NCBI GenBank assembly: GCA_042573625.1
Contig: JBHPCZ010000065.1
Coordinates: 1 to 18,896, forward strand
DNA length: 18,896 bases
From: JBHPCZ01 sp042573625
GTDB taxonomy: Bacteria > Desulfobacterota > Desulfobacteria > Desulfobacterales > UBA11574
Direction: 5' to 3'
Part shown: in pieces, positions 1 through 7,120 of the stretch
How positions within the stretch are numbered: the stretch's first letter is position 1
Layout: every line of letters starts with the position of its first letter
The notes under the pieces: generated by a model
Databases searched by the model: none
What the model was told of the DNA's origin: nothing
What the model saw: only the letters and a program-made list of their open reading frames with translations
Program-made: the position numbers and the translations under genes

Positions 1-1005
1 CAGGGTCCGGGCGACGGCGGCAGCAAAGTGCCGCCCCAGATGGACGAGGTTATCAAAAAGGTCAAAAATATGAAATTGCCGGGAGGACCGCTTTTGATCC
101 TCATCCTCCTTGCCCTGTTTTTCGGGTCTTCGACGTTTTTTACGATCGGTGTTGATGAGGTTGGCGTTGTCCAGCGATTTGGCAAATATGTCCGTACCAC
201 TCAACCCGGCCTTAGTTTCAAATTGCCGTCGGGCATCGAAAAGGTGACCAAGGTCAAAGTGAGACGGGTTTTTAAAGAAGAGTTCGGCTTCCGTTCCGTA
301 AGGGAAGGGGGAAAAGAGCGGTTTGCTTCGGGCAGTGAAAATATCAACGTCTCCTTGATGCTGACCGGAGACTTGAATGTCGCCGTGGTGCCGTGGATTG
401 TCCAGTACCGGATAAAGGATCCTTACCGATACCTGTTCAAGGTTCACGATGTGCGAAGACTGCTCATCGACATGGCCGAGGCCTCCATGCGACTCGTGGT
501 GGGTGACAGAAGCGTCAATGAAGTCATCAACAAACGGAATGAAATAGCGATTGAAGCCAAAAGCGATCTGCAAAAAGAGATGGATGAGGCACTGGCAGGT
601 ATTGATATCGTGACCATTGAGATGAAAAAGACCAATGTTCCCGGCCCTGTGCAGCCGTCGTTCAATGCAGTTAACCAGGCTGTTCAGGAAAAGGAGACCC
701 TGATCTATCAGGCCAAAGAAGACTACAACAAAGCCATCCCTCGCGCCAGAGGAGAAGCGGAAAGAACCATCAAGGCCGCCGAAGGATATGCCCTGGACCG
801 GGTCAACCGGGCCGAGGGGGATGCCGCGAGGTTTGTGGCACTTTATAATGAGTATGCCAAGGCAAAAGATGTTACGAGACGGCGGCTCTACCTTGAAACA
901 CTTAAAGATCTTTTTCCAAAACTGGGAGAAAAATACATCATTGATGCCGACCAGAACAACCTTCTCCCTTTGCTCAACCTTGGAAAACAACTGGGTGAAA
1001 AATAA
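1..1005 (+). CDS. hflK: HflK, SPFH/band 7 membrane protein, 5' end outside window
   Basis: HflK pairs with HflC in a large inner-membrane complex that surrounds and modulates the FtsH protease; that role is family knowledge. The frame is open from base 1, giving a Gly/Pro-rich stretch (QGPGDGG) before PPQMDEV, which matches the usual N-terminus of HflK. The GTG at 28 is therefore probably not the true start, and the gene begins upstream of the window. Numbering from that GTG, one membrane segment covers about residues 19-40 (LLILILLALFFG). It is followed by the SPFH domain (GVDEVGVVQRFGKY onward), a charged helical stretch (about 220-265) and the typical HflK end (DQNNLLPLLNLG). The stop overlaps the hflC start (TAATG), which indicates translational coupling. 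Identification is confident; only the 5' end is missing. Confidence 0.93.
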   Translation, partial: QGPGDGGSKVPPQMDEVIKKVKNMKLPGGPLLILILLALFFGSSTFFTIGVDEVGVVQRFGKYVRTTQPGLSFKLPSGIEKVTKVKVRRVFKEEFGFRSVREGGKERFASGSENINVSLMLTGDLNVAVVPWIVQYRIKDPYRYLFKVHDVRRLLIDMAEASMRLVVGDRSVNEVINKRNEIAIEAKSDLQKEMDEALAGIDIVTIEMKKTNVPGPVQPSFNAVNQAVQEKETLIYQAKEDYNKAIPRARGEAERTIKAAEGYALDRVNRAEGDAARFVALYNEYAKAKDVTRRRLYLETLKDLFPKLGEKYIIDADQNNLLPLLNLGKQLGEK

Positions 1006-1949
1006 TGAAAACAAAAGGCGCGATACTCGTCGCAATTATTATTGCAATCGGTCTTGTGATCTCATCCGCTTATATTGTGGATGAAACAGAGCAGGTGGTG
1101 GTTACCCGGCTCGGAAAAGTGGTGGGAGTACCGATTACAGATCCGGGACTCTATTTCAGAATTCCTTTCTTCGATACACCGAATCGTTTCCTCAAAACCC
1201 TTTTGGAGTGGGATGGTGATCCGGGACAGGTCCCCACATTGGAAAAAACCTATATCTGGGTGGATATGTTTGCCCGATGGAAAATCACCGATCCGATCAA
1301 ATTTTTCCAAACAGTAAACAATACAACCAGCGCTTTGAATCGCCTGGACGATATCATCGATCCAGCGACAAGAAATTTCATCACCTCTCACCGGCTGATC
1401 GAAGCCGTCCGGACGACCAACCGGGAAATGGATCTTTCAGAATCCGGTGTGGATGTTAAATCAGAGGCAGAACATGAAGCCGTCTATTCGATTACCACCG
1501 GCAGGGCTAAAATCACAAAGGGGATAACGAAACAGGCGCAACCCAAACTGGCAAAGTTCGGCATTGAGCTGGTCGATGTTAAGGTCAAGCGAATTAATTA
1601 TGTGGAAGAGGTGAGGCGGTCAGTGTACAACAGAATGATCGCGGAAAGAAATCAAATTGCGGAAAAATTTCGCTCCGAGGGAAAAGGTGAAGCCAGGAAA
1701 ATTCTGGGCGAAAAAGAGCGGGATTTGAAGCAGATCACTTCCGAAGCGTACCGAACGGCCCAGGTAATAAAGGGTAAGGCTGATGCGAAGTCAACCAAGT
1801 TATACGCCGACGCCTATGGTGTGGATCCTGATTTTTATTCATTTAGTCAGACCCTGCAAATTTACAGCCAGTCTTTGGACAAAAACAGCTCTCTGGTCCT
1901 CTCGACAGACTCCGATTTTTTGAAATATCTGAAGAGTTATTCCAAATAG
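1005..1949 (+). CDS. hflC: HflC, SPFH/band 7 partner of HflK
   Basis: A 314-residue protein of normal length for HflC, the second subunit of the HflKC complex that controls FtsH. The N-terminus has a single membrane anchor (about residues 6-24, AILVAIIIAIGLVISSAY). It is followed directly by the SPFH signature (VDETEQVVVTRLGKVVG), a long charged coiled-coil region (about 205-265, rich in Glu, Arg and Lys) and the family-typical C-terminal segment (FYSFSQTLQIY, then SSLVLSTDSDFLKYL). The ATG shares its A with the hflK TAA stop, so no separate ribosome site is needed and the pair is an operon. A hairpin terminator lies about 45 bases after the stop. Nothing unusual was seen in the protein. Confidence 0.96.
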   Translation: MKTKGAILVAIIIAIGLVISSAYIVDETEQVVVTRLGKVVGVPITDPGLYFRIPFFDTPNRFLKTLLEWDGDPGQVPTLEKTYIWVDMFARWKITDPIKFFQTVNNTTSALNRLDDIIDPATRNFITSHRLIEAVRTTNREMDLSESGVDVKSEAEHEAVYSITTGRAKITKGITKQAQPKLAKFGIELVDVKVKRINYVEEVRRSVYNRMIAERNQIAEKFRSEGKGEARKILGEKERDLKQITSEAYRTAQVIKGKADAKSTKLYADAYGVDPDFYSFSQTLQIYSQSLDKNSSLVLSTDSDFLKYLKSYSK

Positions 1950-1993
1950 ACCGGGATAACCGGATATCGTAAAAACAAAACCGATGAAAAAAG

Positions 1994-2034
1994 AAAAGCA
2001 CCGGCGTTTTAAATGTAGCGCGGTGCTTTTTTAT
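1994..2034. terminator. Bidirectional intrinsic terminator after hflC
   Basis: The 10-bp arms AAAAGCACCG (1994-2003) and CGGTGCTTTT (2021-2030) are perfect complements. On the + strand the hairpin runs into TTTTTT (2027-2032). On the - strand the reverse of the A-rich stretch 1987-1997 supplies a T-rich tail. It can therefore end hflKC from the left and the small minus-strand gene at 2060-2158 from the right. Confidence 0.85.
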
Positions 2035-2059
2035 TGTACAGAAAATGCTGGAGGTATCA

Positions 2060-2158
2060 TTATTTACCCTTCCTTCTCTGATGGCGTGTTCGCGCCAAAA
2101 GCTTTCTGTGTTTATGTTTCCGCATTTTTTTTCTTCGTTTTTTAACAACGCTGCCCAA
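2060..2158 (-). CDS. bS22/mS38-type (AURKAIP1/COX24 domain) small ribosomal protein
   Basis: A 32-residue, extremely basic protein read from TTG at 2158 to TAA at 2060. It begins MGSVVKKRRKKMRKHKH and ends RTRHQRRKGK, with no acidic residue. This is the pattern of the AURKAIP1/COX24 C-terminal domain family. Members are known as bS22 in mycobacterial ribosomes and mS38 in mitochondrial ribosomes, where they bind the small subunit. A near-perfect Shine-Dalgarno sequence (GGGAGGTGATC, 2171-2161) lies 7 bases before the TTG. An in-frame ATG at 2176 overlaps that site and would add six residues absent from family members, so TTG is preferred. The gene converges on hflC and shares its terminator. 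It is easily missed because it is short and lacks an ATG start. Confidence 0.87.
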   Translation of the reverse strand: MGSVVKKRRKKMRKHKHRKLLARTRHQRRKGK

Positions 2159-2225
2159 CAGATCACCTCCCTTCATTTTGTTTCGAAACAACCCTGTAGA
2201 ATGAATTTTTCAAGTAAACCACTTT

Positions 2226-2254
2226 AAATAACATTAATTCAAATTGTTTGTCTA
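2226..2254 (-). promoter_or_regulatory. Possible promoter for the bS22-type gene
   Basis: Reading the minus strand, TAGACA (2254-2249) and TTATTT (2231-2226) are separated by 17 bases, in an AT-rich stretch about 70 bases before the TTG start. Both boxes are imperfect, so this is only a candidate. Confidence 0.25.
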
Positions 2255-2320
2255 TACCTTTTTTCAATCCGGTCAATTGTTGCGAAAACCGGTTGAGGAG
2301 GGTTAGCTTCTGAACCGCAA

Positions 2321-2488
2321 AATATCCGACAAGGAATATCCAATTCCCAAGGAAACTTCCTAACGCTTCGGTTTCTTATGCGATACTGGATATTCAAGTT
2401 CTCTTAATCTGCCTTCTGTCCTCTGACTTCCTGACCCCTGATCCCTGTTCCAAATTCTGCGGTTCCGTGTTGGATATTGGATATTCAA
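2321..2488 (+). repeat. Rearranged copy (D) of the heptamer dispersed repeat
   Basis: The spacer between the bS22-type gene and the HExxH gene is about 450 bases and has no credible gene. Within it, 2331-2352 reads AGGAATATCC then AATTCCCAAGGAA, the complement of the element's right arm. TGGATATTCAAG recurs at 2388-2399, and an intact right arm (TTCCGTGTTGGATATTGGAT plus ATTC) lies at 2463-2486. The 7-bp units GTTGGAT and ATTGGAT match copies A and C. The order is scrambled compared with the clean 153-bp copies. The rest of the spacer (2181-2320 and 2489-2608) shows nothing recognisable. Confidence 0.6.
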
Positions 2489-2608
2489 AACCACTTTACC
2501 TGTTCCCAAACGGAAGGCGCAAGTTGGCGTTGCCCGTCAATAGGGTCCGGAAGTTACGCCAATGAATATGTTGATCCTGATATTCGGTTATGTTAGGTTG
2601 TTTATAAG

Positions 2609-3172
2609 ATGAATTCGAGCGGTCAATCGTCTATGGAGAATCTTCAACAATTTGAAGCAGAACAGCTTGAAATCGTAAACAATACGGTTGCCCTGGCTGA
2701 AGAACTCGTGAGCAACTTCTACAAGATGTCCGCAAGCCAGTGGCTCCGTCGAAGATACGATGTCAAAACGCTGGCCGATCTCTCTCCCGACGAAATCGTT
2801 CAAGGCCCTTTTGCGCAGGTCATCCGTTATGAGGGACAGCGAAAAGAGAGCTCCCTCGGGTCTTCAGCATACGATTTTTACAAAATATGCCTCCAGGACC
2901 ATTTCATCCTTTCGGCGATGGAGCAGTCATCCAACCTCAATCTGTCCCCCTTTTCCCTTTACATCGTCATTCATGAACTGATTCATATTGTCCGGTTCAG
3001 CAAATTCATCCAGAGCTTTGACGCCTCTCCTCAGGAAATGATGGCCGAAGAAAAACGTGTGCATGAAATTACCCGTGAAATCCTCAGCACCGTTCAGATC
3101 CCCGGACTACCCGATGTTCTCGATTTCTATGATAAATGGCGCACGCCGGTTGATGATCTTCGAAATTCTTAG
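2609..3172 (+). CDS. Uncharacterised protein with HExxH motif (possible zinc metalloprotein)
   Basis: A 187-residue protein of a family I do not recognise. It is predicted to be soluble, with no signal peptide or membrane segment. The visible landmark is IVIHELIHIVRF at residues 119-130, containing HELIH (122-126), the HExxH zinc-binding pattern of zincin metallopeptidases. Downstream residues that could supply a third ligand are E147/E148 and H152, in an AEEKRVHE helix. The N-terminal half is helical and acidic. The start is uncertain: M1 at 2609 and M9 at 2633 are both in frame and neither has a clear ribosome site. The gene stands alone between repeat-rich spacers, so context does not suggest a role. 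HExxH can occur by chance in a helix, so protease activity is only a possibility. It is likely a real gene because of its codon pattern and the lack of a long competing frame. Confidence 0.72.
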   Translation: MNSSGQSSMENLQQFEAEQLEIVNNTVALAEELVSNFYKMSASQWLRRRYDVKTLADLSPDEIVQGPFAQVIRYEGQRKESSLGSSAYDFYKICLQDHFILSAMEQSSNLNLSPFSLYIVIHELIHIVRFSKFIQSFDASPQEMMAEEKRVHEITREILSTVQIPGLPDVLDFYDKWRTPVDDLRNS

Positions 3173-3205
3173 AAGCAGTTTCAAAACCTCCCGTTCGGTG
3201 TTTTC

Positions 3206-3455
3206 AATATCGAATATTCAATAACCAATTTCGAATGTAGAAGGAATACAGCGTATTATTTTCGGGTTGAATTCTGCTTGAAATCAACGTCGTATGTTAA
3301 AAAGTAGATAAATGAGCACCTCATCATTGGACATTCCTTGTTGGATATTGGATATTCAATCACTTCAAAATAGCGACGGTTTTCAAGATCGGGGGCGATG
3401 CCCCCATTGTATGGGCTTGCTGATGTCTCCTGTATTGCGTGAGGAAGGCTCACTA
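3206..3455 (+). repeat. Dispersed heptamer repeat, copy A, with hairpin module
   Basis: The left arm (3206-3246) is a run of 7-bp units of form AATNNNN (for example AATATCG, AATATTC). The right arm (3323-3358) is a run of ATTNNNN-type units (for example ATTGGAC, ATTGGAT). The arms are roughly inverted relative to one another and enclose about 75 bases. This 153-base core is followed by a module (3359-3455) also present in copy B, including a GGGGGC-GAT-GCCCCC hairpin at 3391-3405. It fills most of the 467-base spacer before fmdB. A further small hairpin, ACCCGGA-AGA-TCCGGGT, lies at 3481-3497 without a T tract. Confidence 0.8.
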
Positions 3456-3528
3456 TACGGTTGTCAAAATAGAGCTTCCCACCCGGAAGATCCGGGTTTC
3501 AGATCAAAAAAAATATAGCTTAAACACC

Positions 3529-3556
3529 TTGACAACACCATAAAATTGCATATATT
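3529..3556 (+). promoter_or_regulatory. Sigma70-like promoter upstream of the FmdB-type gene
   Basis: A perfect -35 box TTGACA (3529-3534) is followed after 16 bases by TATATT (3551-3556). It lies about 85 bases before the ATG, on the correct strand, and just past the repeat-rich part of the spacer. This is the best-looking promoter in the window. Confidence 0.7.
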
Positions 3557-3639
3557 TATACAGGTTGTATATTCGGGAAAAAGCTTGCCCCGGCGGGCAA
3601 AATACAAAGACATTGTTTGGAACAAGGAGTTATTCAAAG

Positions 3640-3942
3640 ATGCCCATCTATGAATATGAGTGTACAAAATGCCATCGTATCAAGGAAGTGTTACAGAAAT
3701 TTTCTGATAAACCGATCACCAAATGCGAACACTGTTCAGGAAAGCTCCACAAGCTTATTTCTCAAAGCAGTTTCCATCTCAAAGGGACGGGATGGTACGT
3801 GACGGACTATGCGAACAGGTCTCAACACACTTCTACTCCGAGAAAAAAGAAAGACGCCGCGTCATCCACGGATGCTGACAAGCCTGAGAAATCTACAACC
3901 GACACAACTAAATCTCCAAAAACCGCAGATACGACTTCATAA
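3640..3942 (+). CDS. FmdB-type zinc ribbon protein
   Basis: A 100-residue protein with the diagnostic start MPIYEYECTKC. Two Cys pairs, C8/C11 and C29/C32, form a putative single-zinc ribbon. The segment KLHKLISQSSFHLKGTGWY is also typical of the FmdB regulatory-protein family, whose cellular function is poorly defined. From about residue 60 the chain is a disordered tail rich in Lys, Thr, Ser and Asp. The frame is open further upstream to 3565, but the family start and the ribosome site AAGGAGT (3624-3630, 9 bases before the ATG) both fix the start at 3640. It is probably its own transcription unit from the promoter at 3529-3556, 283 bases before groES. No stem with a T tract was found after it. 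Confidence 0.9.
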   Translation: MPIYEYECTKCHRIKEVLQKFSDKPITKCEHCSGKLHKLISQSSFHLKGTGWYVTDYANRSQHTSTPRKKKDAASSTDADKPEKSTTDTTKSPKTADTTS

Positions 3943-3971
3943 CAACCCCGAAAGCCAACCCAGGGATTTTA

Positions 3972-4039
3972 ACACCCGCCCCCTGCCGGAACAGGGTGTC
4001 CGGCCTGGCTGGTTCAGGCAACACCGGCCAGGGTGAACC
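3972..4039 (+). other. GC-rich inverted repeats between fmdB and groES
   Basis: Three overlapping short inverted pairs are seen: ACACCC (3972-3977) with GGGTGT (3994-3999), CCTGGC (4004-4009) with GCCAGG (4027-4032), and GGTTCA (4011-4016) with TGAACC (4034-4039). They could fold in RNA and weakly end the fmdB transcript, but no T tract follows, so I do not call a terminator. Confidence 0.35.
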
Positions 4040-4121
4040 ACCTTGAATCTATTGCGGATTTTGCGTATCCGGAGATACAAAAACAGCATTGGAAAACCAA
4101 AAAAAATTCACCTTGATACCC

Positions 4122-4149
4122 TTTACAAATGGAAATCGGTGATTATTGT
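4122..4149 (+). promoter_or_regulatory. Possible promoter for groESL
   Basis: TTTACA (4122-4127) and TATTGT (4144-4149) are separated by 16 bases, about 76 bases before the groES ATG. The match is moderate. No CIRCE inverted repeat (TTAGCACTC-N9-GAGTGCTAA) and no convincing sigma32-type box is visible in 3943-4225, so the heat-shock control of this operon is not evident from the sequence. Confidence 0.35.
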
Positions 4150-4225
4150 AAAAACAATCAATTGAGCGCTGTATCGGTTTTAAATCAAAGCAATAACATG
4201 TCTAAAGAAAAGGAGAAGTTAAACC

Positions 4226-4516
4226 ATGAAACTCAGACCATTGAATGATCGGATTTTAGTGAAACGTGTTAAGGAAGAAGAAAAGACCAAAGGGGGAATC
4301 ATCATCCCGGACACCGCCAAGGAAAAACCGGCCGAAGGCGTCGTCGTAGCGCTTGGACCGGGCCTGATCGGTCCTGACGGCAAGCGGATCCCTATTGACA
4401 TGAAAAAGAAGGATAGGGTTTTGTTCGGGAAATATGGCGGTCAAGAGGTTAAAGTCGAAGGTGAAGAATATCTGATTATGCGTGAAGACGACGTGCTTTG
4501 TGTAATCGAAAAATAA
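4226..4516 (+). CDS. groES: GroES (Hsp10) co-chaperonin
   Basis: A 96-residue protein of standard length for the heptameric lid that caps GroEL and encloses unfolded clients in the cytoplasm. It starts MKLRPLNDRILVKR. The mobile loop that contacts GroEL lies at about residues 17-35 (EEKTKGGIIIPDTAKEKP), and the roof hairpin region reads ALGPGLIGPDG. The C-terminus is YLIMREDDVLCVIEK, which is typical. The ribosome site AAGGAG (4210-4215) lies 10 bases before the ATG. groEL follows 27 bases after the stop, so this is a classical groESL operon. Nothing is missing or unusual. Confidence 0.98.
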   Translation: MKLRPLNDRILVKRVKEEEKTKGGIIIPDTAKEKPAEGVVVALGPGLIGPDGKRIPIDMKKKDRVLFGKYGGQEVKVEGEEYLIMREDDVLCVIEK

Positions 4517-4543
4517 ACATATAAATATGGAGGATAGTGCAAG

Positions 4544-6205
4544 ATGGCTAAAGAGATAAAATATGACATAAAAGCCCGTGAGGCGATGCTAAGAGGGGTC
4601 AAAGCCCTTTCTGATGCAGTAGCAGTAACCCTCGGCCCCAAAGGACGAAACGTTGTTCTCGAAAAATCCTGGGGTTCTCCAACGGTTACCAAAGACGGCG
4701 TCACCGTGGCCAAAGAGATTGAACTCGCAGACAAGTTCGAAAATATGGGCGCCCAGATGGTCAAAGAGGTGGCCAGTAAAACCAGTGATGTCGCCGGTGA
4801 CGGAACCACCACGGCGACACTGCTGGCACGGTCCATTTACGAAGAAGGGCAGAAGCTTGTTGCGGCCGGCAACAACCCCATGGCCATCAAACGCGGTATT
4901 GACAAAGCCGTTGAAGTGGCGGTCAAAGAGCTTCATATTATGAGCAAACCGACCAAAGATCAGCGTGAAATCGCTCAGGTTGGAACCATCTCTTCAAACA
5001 GTGACGAAACCATCGGTAACATCATTGCAGAAGCCATGAACAAGGTCGGCAAAGAAGGTGTTATTACCGTTGAAGAGGCCAAAAGCATGGAGACCACACT
5101 CGAGGTCGTGGAAGGCATGCAGTTCGACCGCGGCTACCTTTCCCCGTACTTTGTCACCGATGCCGAAAAGATGCTCGTGTCCCTGGAAGATCCGTATATT
5201 CTCATCAATGAAAAAAAGATCAGCGGCATGAAAGATCTTCTTCCGATCCTGGAACAGGTCGCCAAAATGGGAAAACCCCTTGTAATTATTGCGGAAGACG
5301 TTGAAGGCGAAGCACTGGCAACACTGGTCGTAAACAAGCTCAGGGGCACTCTGAATGTTGCTGCGGTCAAAGCCCCGGGATTTGGCGACAGAAGAAAGGC
5401 CATGCTCGAGGATGTTGCCATTCTGACCGGCGGCCAGGTCGTTTCCGAGGATCTGGGAATAAAACTTGAAAACCTCACCCTTGCAGATCTGGGCCAGGCC
5501 AAACGCATTACCATCGACAAGGACAACACCACCATCGTAGACGGGGCCGGTTCACGCAGCGCACTGGAAGGCCGGGTCAAACAGATCCGTGCGCAGATCG
5601 ATGAAACCACGTCGGATTACGATAGTGAAAAATTGCAGGAACGACTGGCAAAACTGATCGGCGGCGTTGCGGTCATTAATGTGGGCGCGGCCACCGAGAC
5701 AGAGATGAAGGAAAAGAAAGCCCGCGTTGAAGACGCGTTGAACGCCACACGGGCCGCGGTTGAAGAAGGTATTGTTCCTGGCGGCGGTGTAGCCCTCGTG
5801 CGGTGCCTGGACGCGCTGGGCAAGATCAAGATCAAGGCCGATCAGAAACTGGGCGTCAAAGTGGTGATGCGGGCCATTGAAGAACCGGTGCGCCAGATCG
5901 CCAACAACGCCGGCTCAGAAGGATCGGTGGTGATTGATCAGGTTAAAAAAGGCGAAGGCGCCTTTGGTTTCAACGCTGAGTCCGGTGAATACGAAGACCT
6001 GATTAAAGCCGGCGTCATTGACCCGACAAAGGTTGTCCGTTTCGCGCTGCAGAACGCGGCCAGCGTTGCGGGATTGATGCTGACCACCGAAGCCATGATC
6101 GCTGAAAAACCCGAAGACAAACCGGACATGATGCCCGGCGGCGGTATGGGCGGCGGCGGTATGGGCGGTATGGGCGGTATGGGCGGTATGGGTGGAATGA
6201 TGTAA
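4544..6205 (+). CDS. groEL: GroEL (Hsp60) chaperonin
   Basis: A 553-residue ATP-driven chaperonin subunit that forms a double heptameric ring and folds proteins with GroES. Signature segments are present in order: TLGPKGRNVVLEKSWG (29-44), the ATP-site motif GDGTTT (85-90, with D86 equivalent to the catalytic-region Asp), VEGMQFDRGYLSPYF, and VEDALNATRAAVEEG before GGGVAL. The chain ends in a Gly-Gly-Met tail of several repeats, as is usual for bacterial GroEL. The ribosome site GGAGG (4529-4533) lies 10 bases before the ATG. A strong terminator follows at 6241. Only this one copy is seen in the window; several Desulfobacterota carry more than one, which cannot be judged here. Confidence 0.99.
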   Translation: MAKEIKYDIKAREAMLRGVKALSDAVAVTLGPKGRNVVLEKSWGSPTVTKDGVTVAKEIELADKFENMGAQMVKEVASKTSDVAGDGTTTATLLARSIYEEGQKLVAAGNNPMAIKRGIDKAVEVAVKELHIMSKPTKDQREIAQVGTISSNSDETIGNIIAEAMNKVGKEGVITVEEAKSMETTLEVVEGMQFDRGYLSPYFVTDAEKMLVSLEDPYILINEKKISGMKDLLPILEQVAKMGKPLVIIAEDVEGEALATLVVNKLRGTLNVAAVKAPGFGDRRKAMLEDVAILTGGQVVSEDLGIKLENLTLADLGQAKRITIDKDNTTIVDGAGSRSALEGRVKQIRAQIDETTSDYDSEKLQERLAKLIGGVAVINVGAATETEMKEKKARVEDALNATRAAVEEGIVPGGGVALVRCLDALGKIKIKADQKLGVKVVMRAIEEPVRQIANNAGSEGSVVIDQVKKGEGAFGFNAESGEYEDLIKAGVIDPTKVVRFALQNAASVAGLMLTTEAMIAEKPEDKPDMMPGGGMGGGGMGGMGGMGGMGGMM

Positions 6206-6240
6206 TTTCGCGCACCGTTGTCCGTTGACGGTTATATAAA

Positions 6241-6277
6241 AGCCTTCATGCTGAAAAAAAGCATGAAGGCTTTTTTT
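6241..6277 (+). terminator. Intrinsic terminator of groESL
   Basis: Perfect 12-bp arms AGCCTTCATGCT (6241-6252) and AGCATGAAGGCT (6260-6271) flank a 7-base loop. They run directly into seven T residues (6271-6277), 36 bases after the groEL stop. Confidence 0.95.
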
Positions 6278-6346
6278 GTTCATTTACGCTTATAGCGGTT
6301 TTTATAAAAAGGATGCTCAAGGCGTTGATAAAATCGTTAGAAAAAA

Positions 6347-6377
6347 CCACTTGGCCCCTTGAATCCTCGAATCCTTG
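6347..6377 (-). repeat. Octamer-type repeat, copy 1
   Basis: Phased 8-bp units TTGGCCCC, TTGAATCC and TCGAATCC (6351-6374) are preceded by CCAC. On the reverse strand these read GGATTCGA, GGATTCAA and GGGGCCAA, the same unit as at 8313-8352. It lies in the 915-base spacer after groEL, which also holds a CCTCCGCC-TCT-GGCGGAGG hairpin (6487-6505) and heptamer copy B. Confidence 0.6.
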
Positions 6378-6566
6378 TCTGCCCTCCAGGGTCGTGTAAA
6401 CCTCAGACAGGCTTGTATGCCTTGGTGGCAGGAATTTTTTACAACTAATCTGGAGAAGAACCAAACGGTTTAGTTTTGCCTTAAACCCTCCGCCTCTGGC
6501 GGAGGACCCGGAGAGGTTCGACCGATCCGGGGTGCCCCGGTCAGAGCGGCATCACCCAACCGGTGT

Positions 6567-6815
6567 GTTGAATATTGAATATCCAATGTCGAATATCGAA
6601 GGAAAACCGTCGGTATCCCCTCGAGTTGAATTGGCCGAAGAATACGGTGCTGTCGTATACCCAAGGTAGAGCGGAGACCCCTCATTATTCGGCATTCCTT
6701 GTTGGAAATTGGATATTCGGAATCTGCCAACGAACGACGGTTTCAAAAGCCAACGGCGATGCCCCCATCGTGGGGGCTTCCTGATGCCTCCCACTATGCG
6801 GGAGGAGACTCACTT
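6567..6815 (+). repeat. Dispersed heptamer repeat, copy B, with hairpin module
   Basis: The left arm (6567-6605) is a run of 7-bp units such as GTTGAAT and ATTGAAT. The right arm (6684-6718) is a run such as ATTCCTT and ATTGGAT. The core is 152 bases. It is followed by the same module as copy A (6719-6815), here with GCCCCC-ATCGT-GGGGGC (6761-6777) and CCTCCC/GGGAGG (6787-6805) stems. The open reading frames crossing it on both strands are repeat artefacts. Confidence 0.8.
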
Positions 6816-7036
6816 TAGGTCGGGAAGCTGTCTGAGAAAATTAGAGCGCGTTAAAGAGAACATCGTCAAAGTAGCCTCTATTGGGAGAATAAAATTATAT
6901 TGCTGCACTACATTTAAAGCTATCGCCATGTTCGCTTTTACGCGCTTTTATTTGCGAGTTTTTGCCCGCCTAAACTAAATTATCCGGCGGCTGAAACACA
7001 ACGTTATTTTGACAACCGCTTAAAAAAATTGAAAGC
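6816..7036. other. AT-rich spacer with no recognised gene
   Basis: This is the remaining part of the groEL-LysM spacer. A short frame on the + strand runs through it to 6978, but it begins inside repeat copy B, has no ribosome site and resembles no family I know. No RNA gene or operator could be recognised. A TTGACA at 7009-7014 lacks a matching -10 box. Confidence 0.4.
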
Positions 7037-7066
7037 TTGACAAATCACCCATATCCATGTTACTAA
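7037..7066 (+). promoter_or_regulatory. Possible promoter for the LysM gene
   Basis: A perfect -35 box TTGACA (7037-7042) is followed by a weak -10 candidate: TTACTA at 17 bases, or TACTAA at 18 bases (7061-7066). It lies about 55 bases before the ATG at 7121. The -35 is good but the -10 is poor. Confidence 0.45.
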
Positions 7067-7120
7067 CTACGTGAAAAATAACATCTTTTAACAGTAACAA
7101 AAAAAGAATCGGAGCATCTG

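Noticed and set aside
28..30. GTG at 28 as the start of hflK
   Set aside because: The frame is open to base 1 with the Gly-rich residues expected upstream in HflK, and no ribosome site precedes this GTG.
1843..2166. 107-residue minus-strand frame overlapping hflC end
   Set aside because: It is in another frame across the hflC coding end, the terminator and the bS22-type gene. The 32-residue frame has the family match and the ribosome site.
3206..3455. Repeats considered as a CRISPR array
   Set aside because: The units are 7 bp and contiguous with no unique spacers of regular length, and no cas genes are present.
3481..3497. ACCCGGA-AGA-TCCGGGT hairpin considered as a terminator
   Set aside because: No T tract follows on the + strand; the A run lies on the wrong side and the nearest + strand gene ends about 300 bases earlier.
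3565..3639. Upstream extension of the FmdB-type protein
   Set aside because: Family members begin MPIYEY, and the ribosome site at 3624-3630 fits the ATG at 3640.
6575..6784. Frames on both strands encoding Asp-Ile-Gln / Ile-Ser-Asn-rich peptides
   Set aside because: The 7-bp repeat units contain few stop codons in any frame and generate such peptides automatically; the same peptides recur at 3256-3453.
6709..6978. 89-residue + strand frame in the groEL-LysM spacer
   Set aside because: It starts inside repeat copy B, has no ribosome site and has a composition typical of translated repeats. It was kept only as spacer description.
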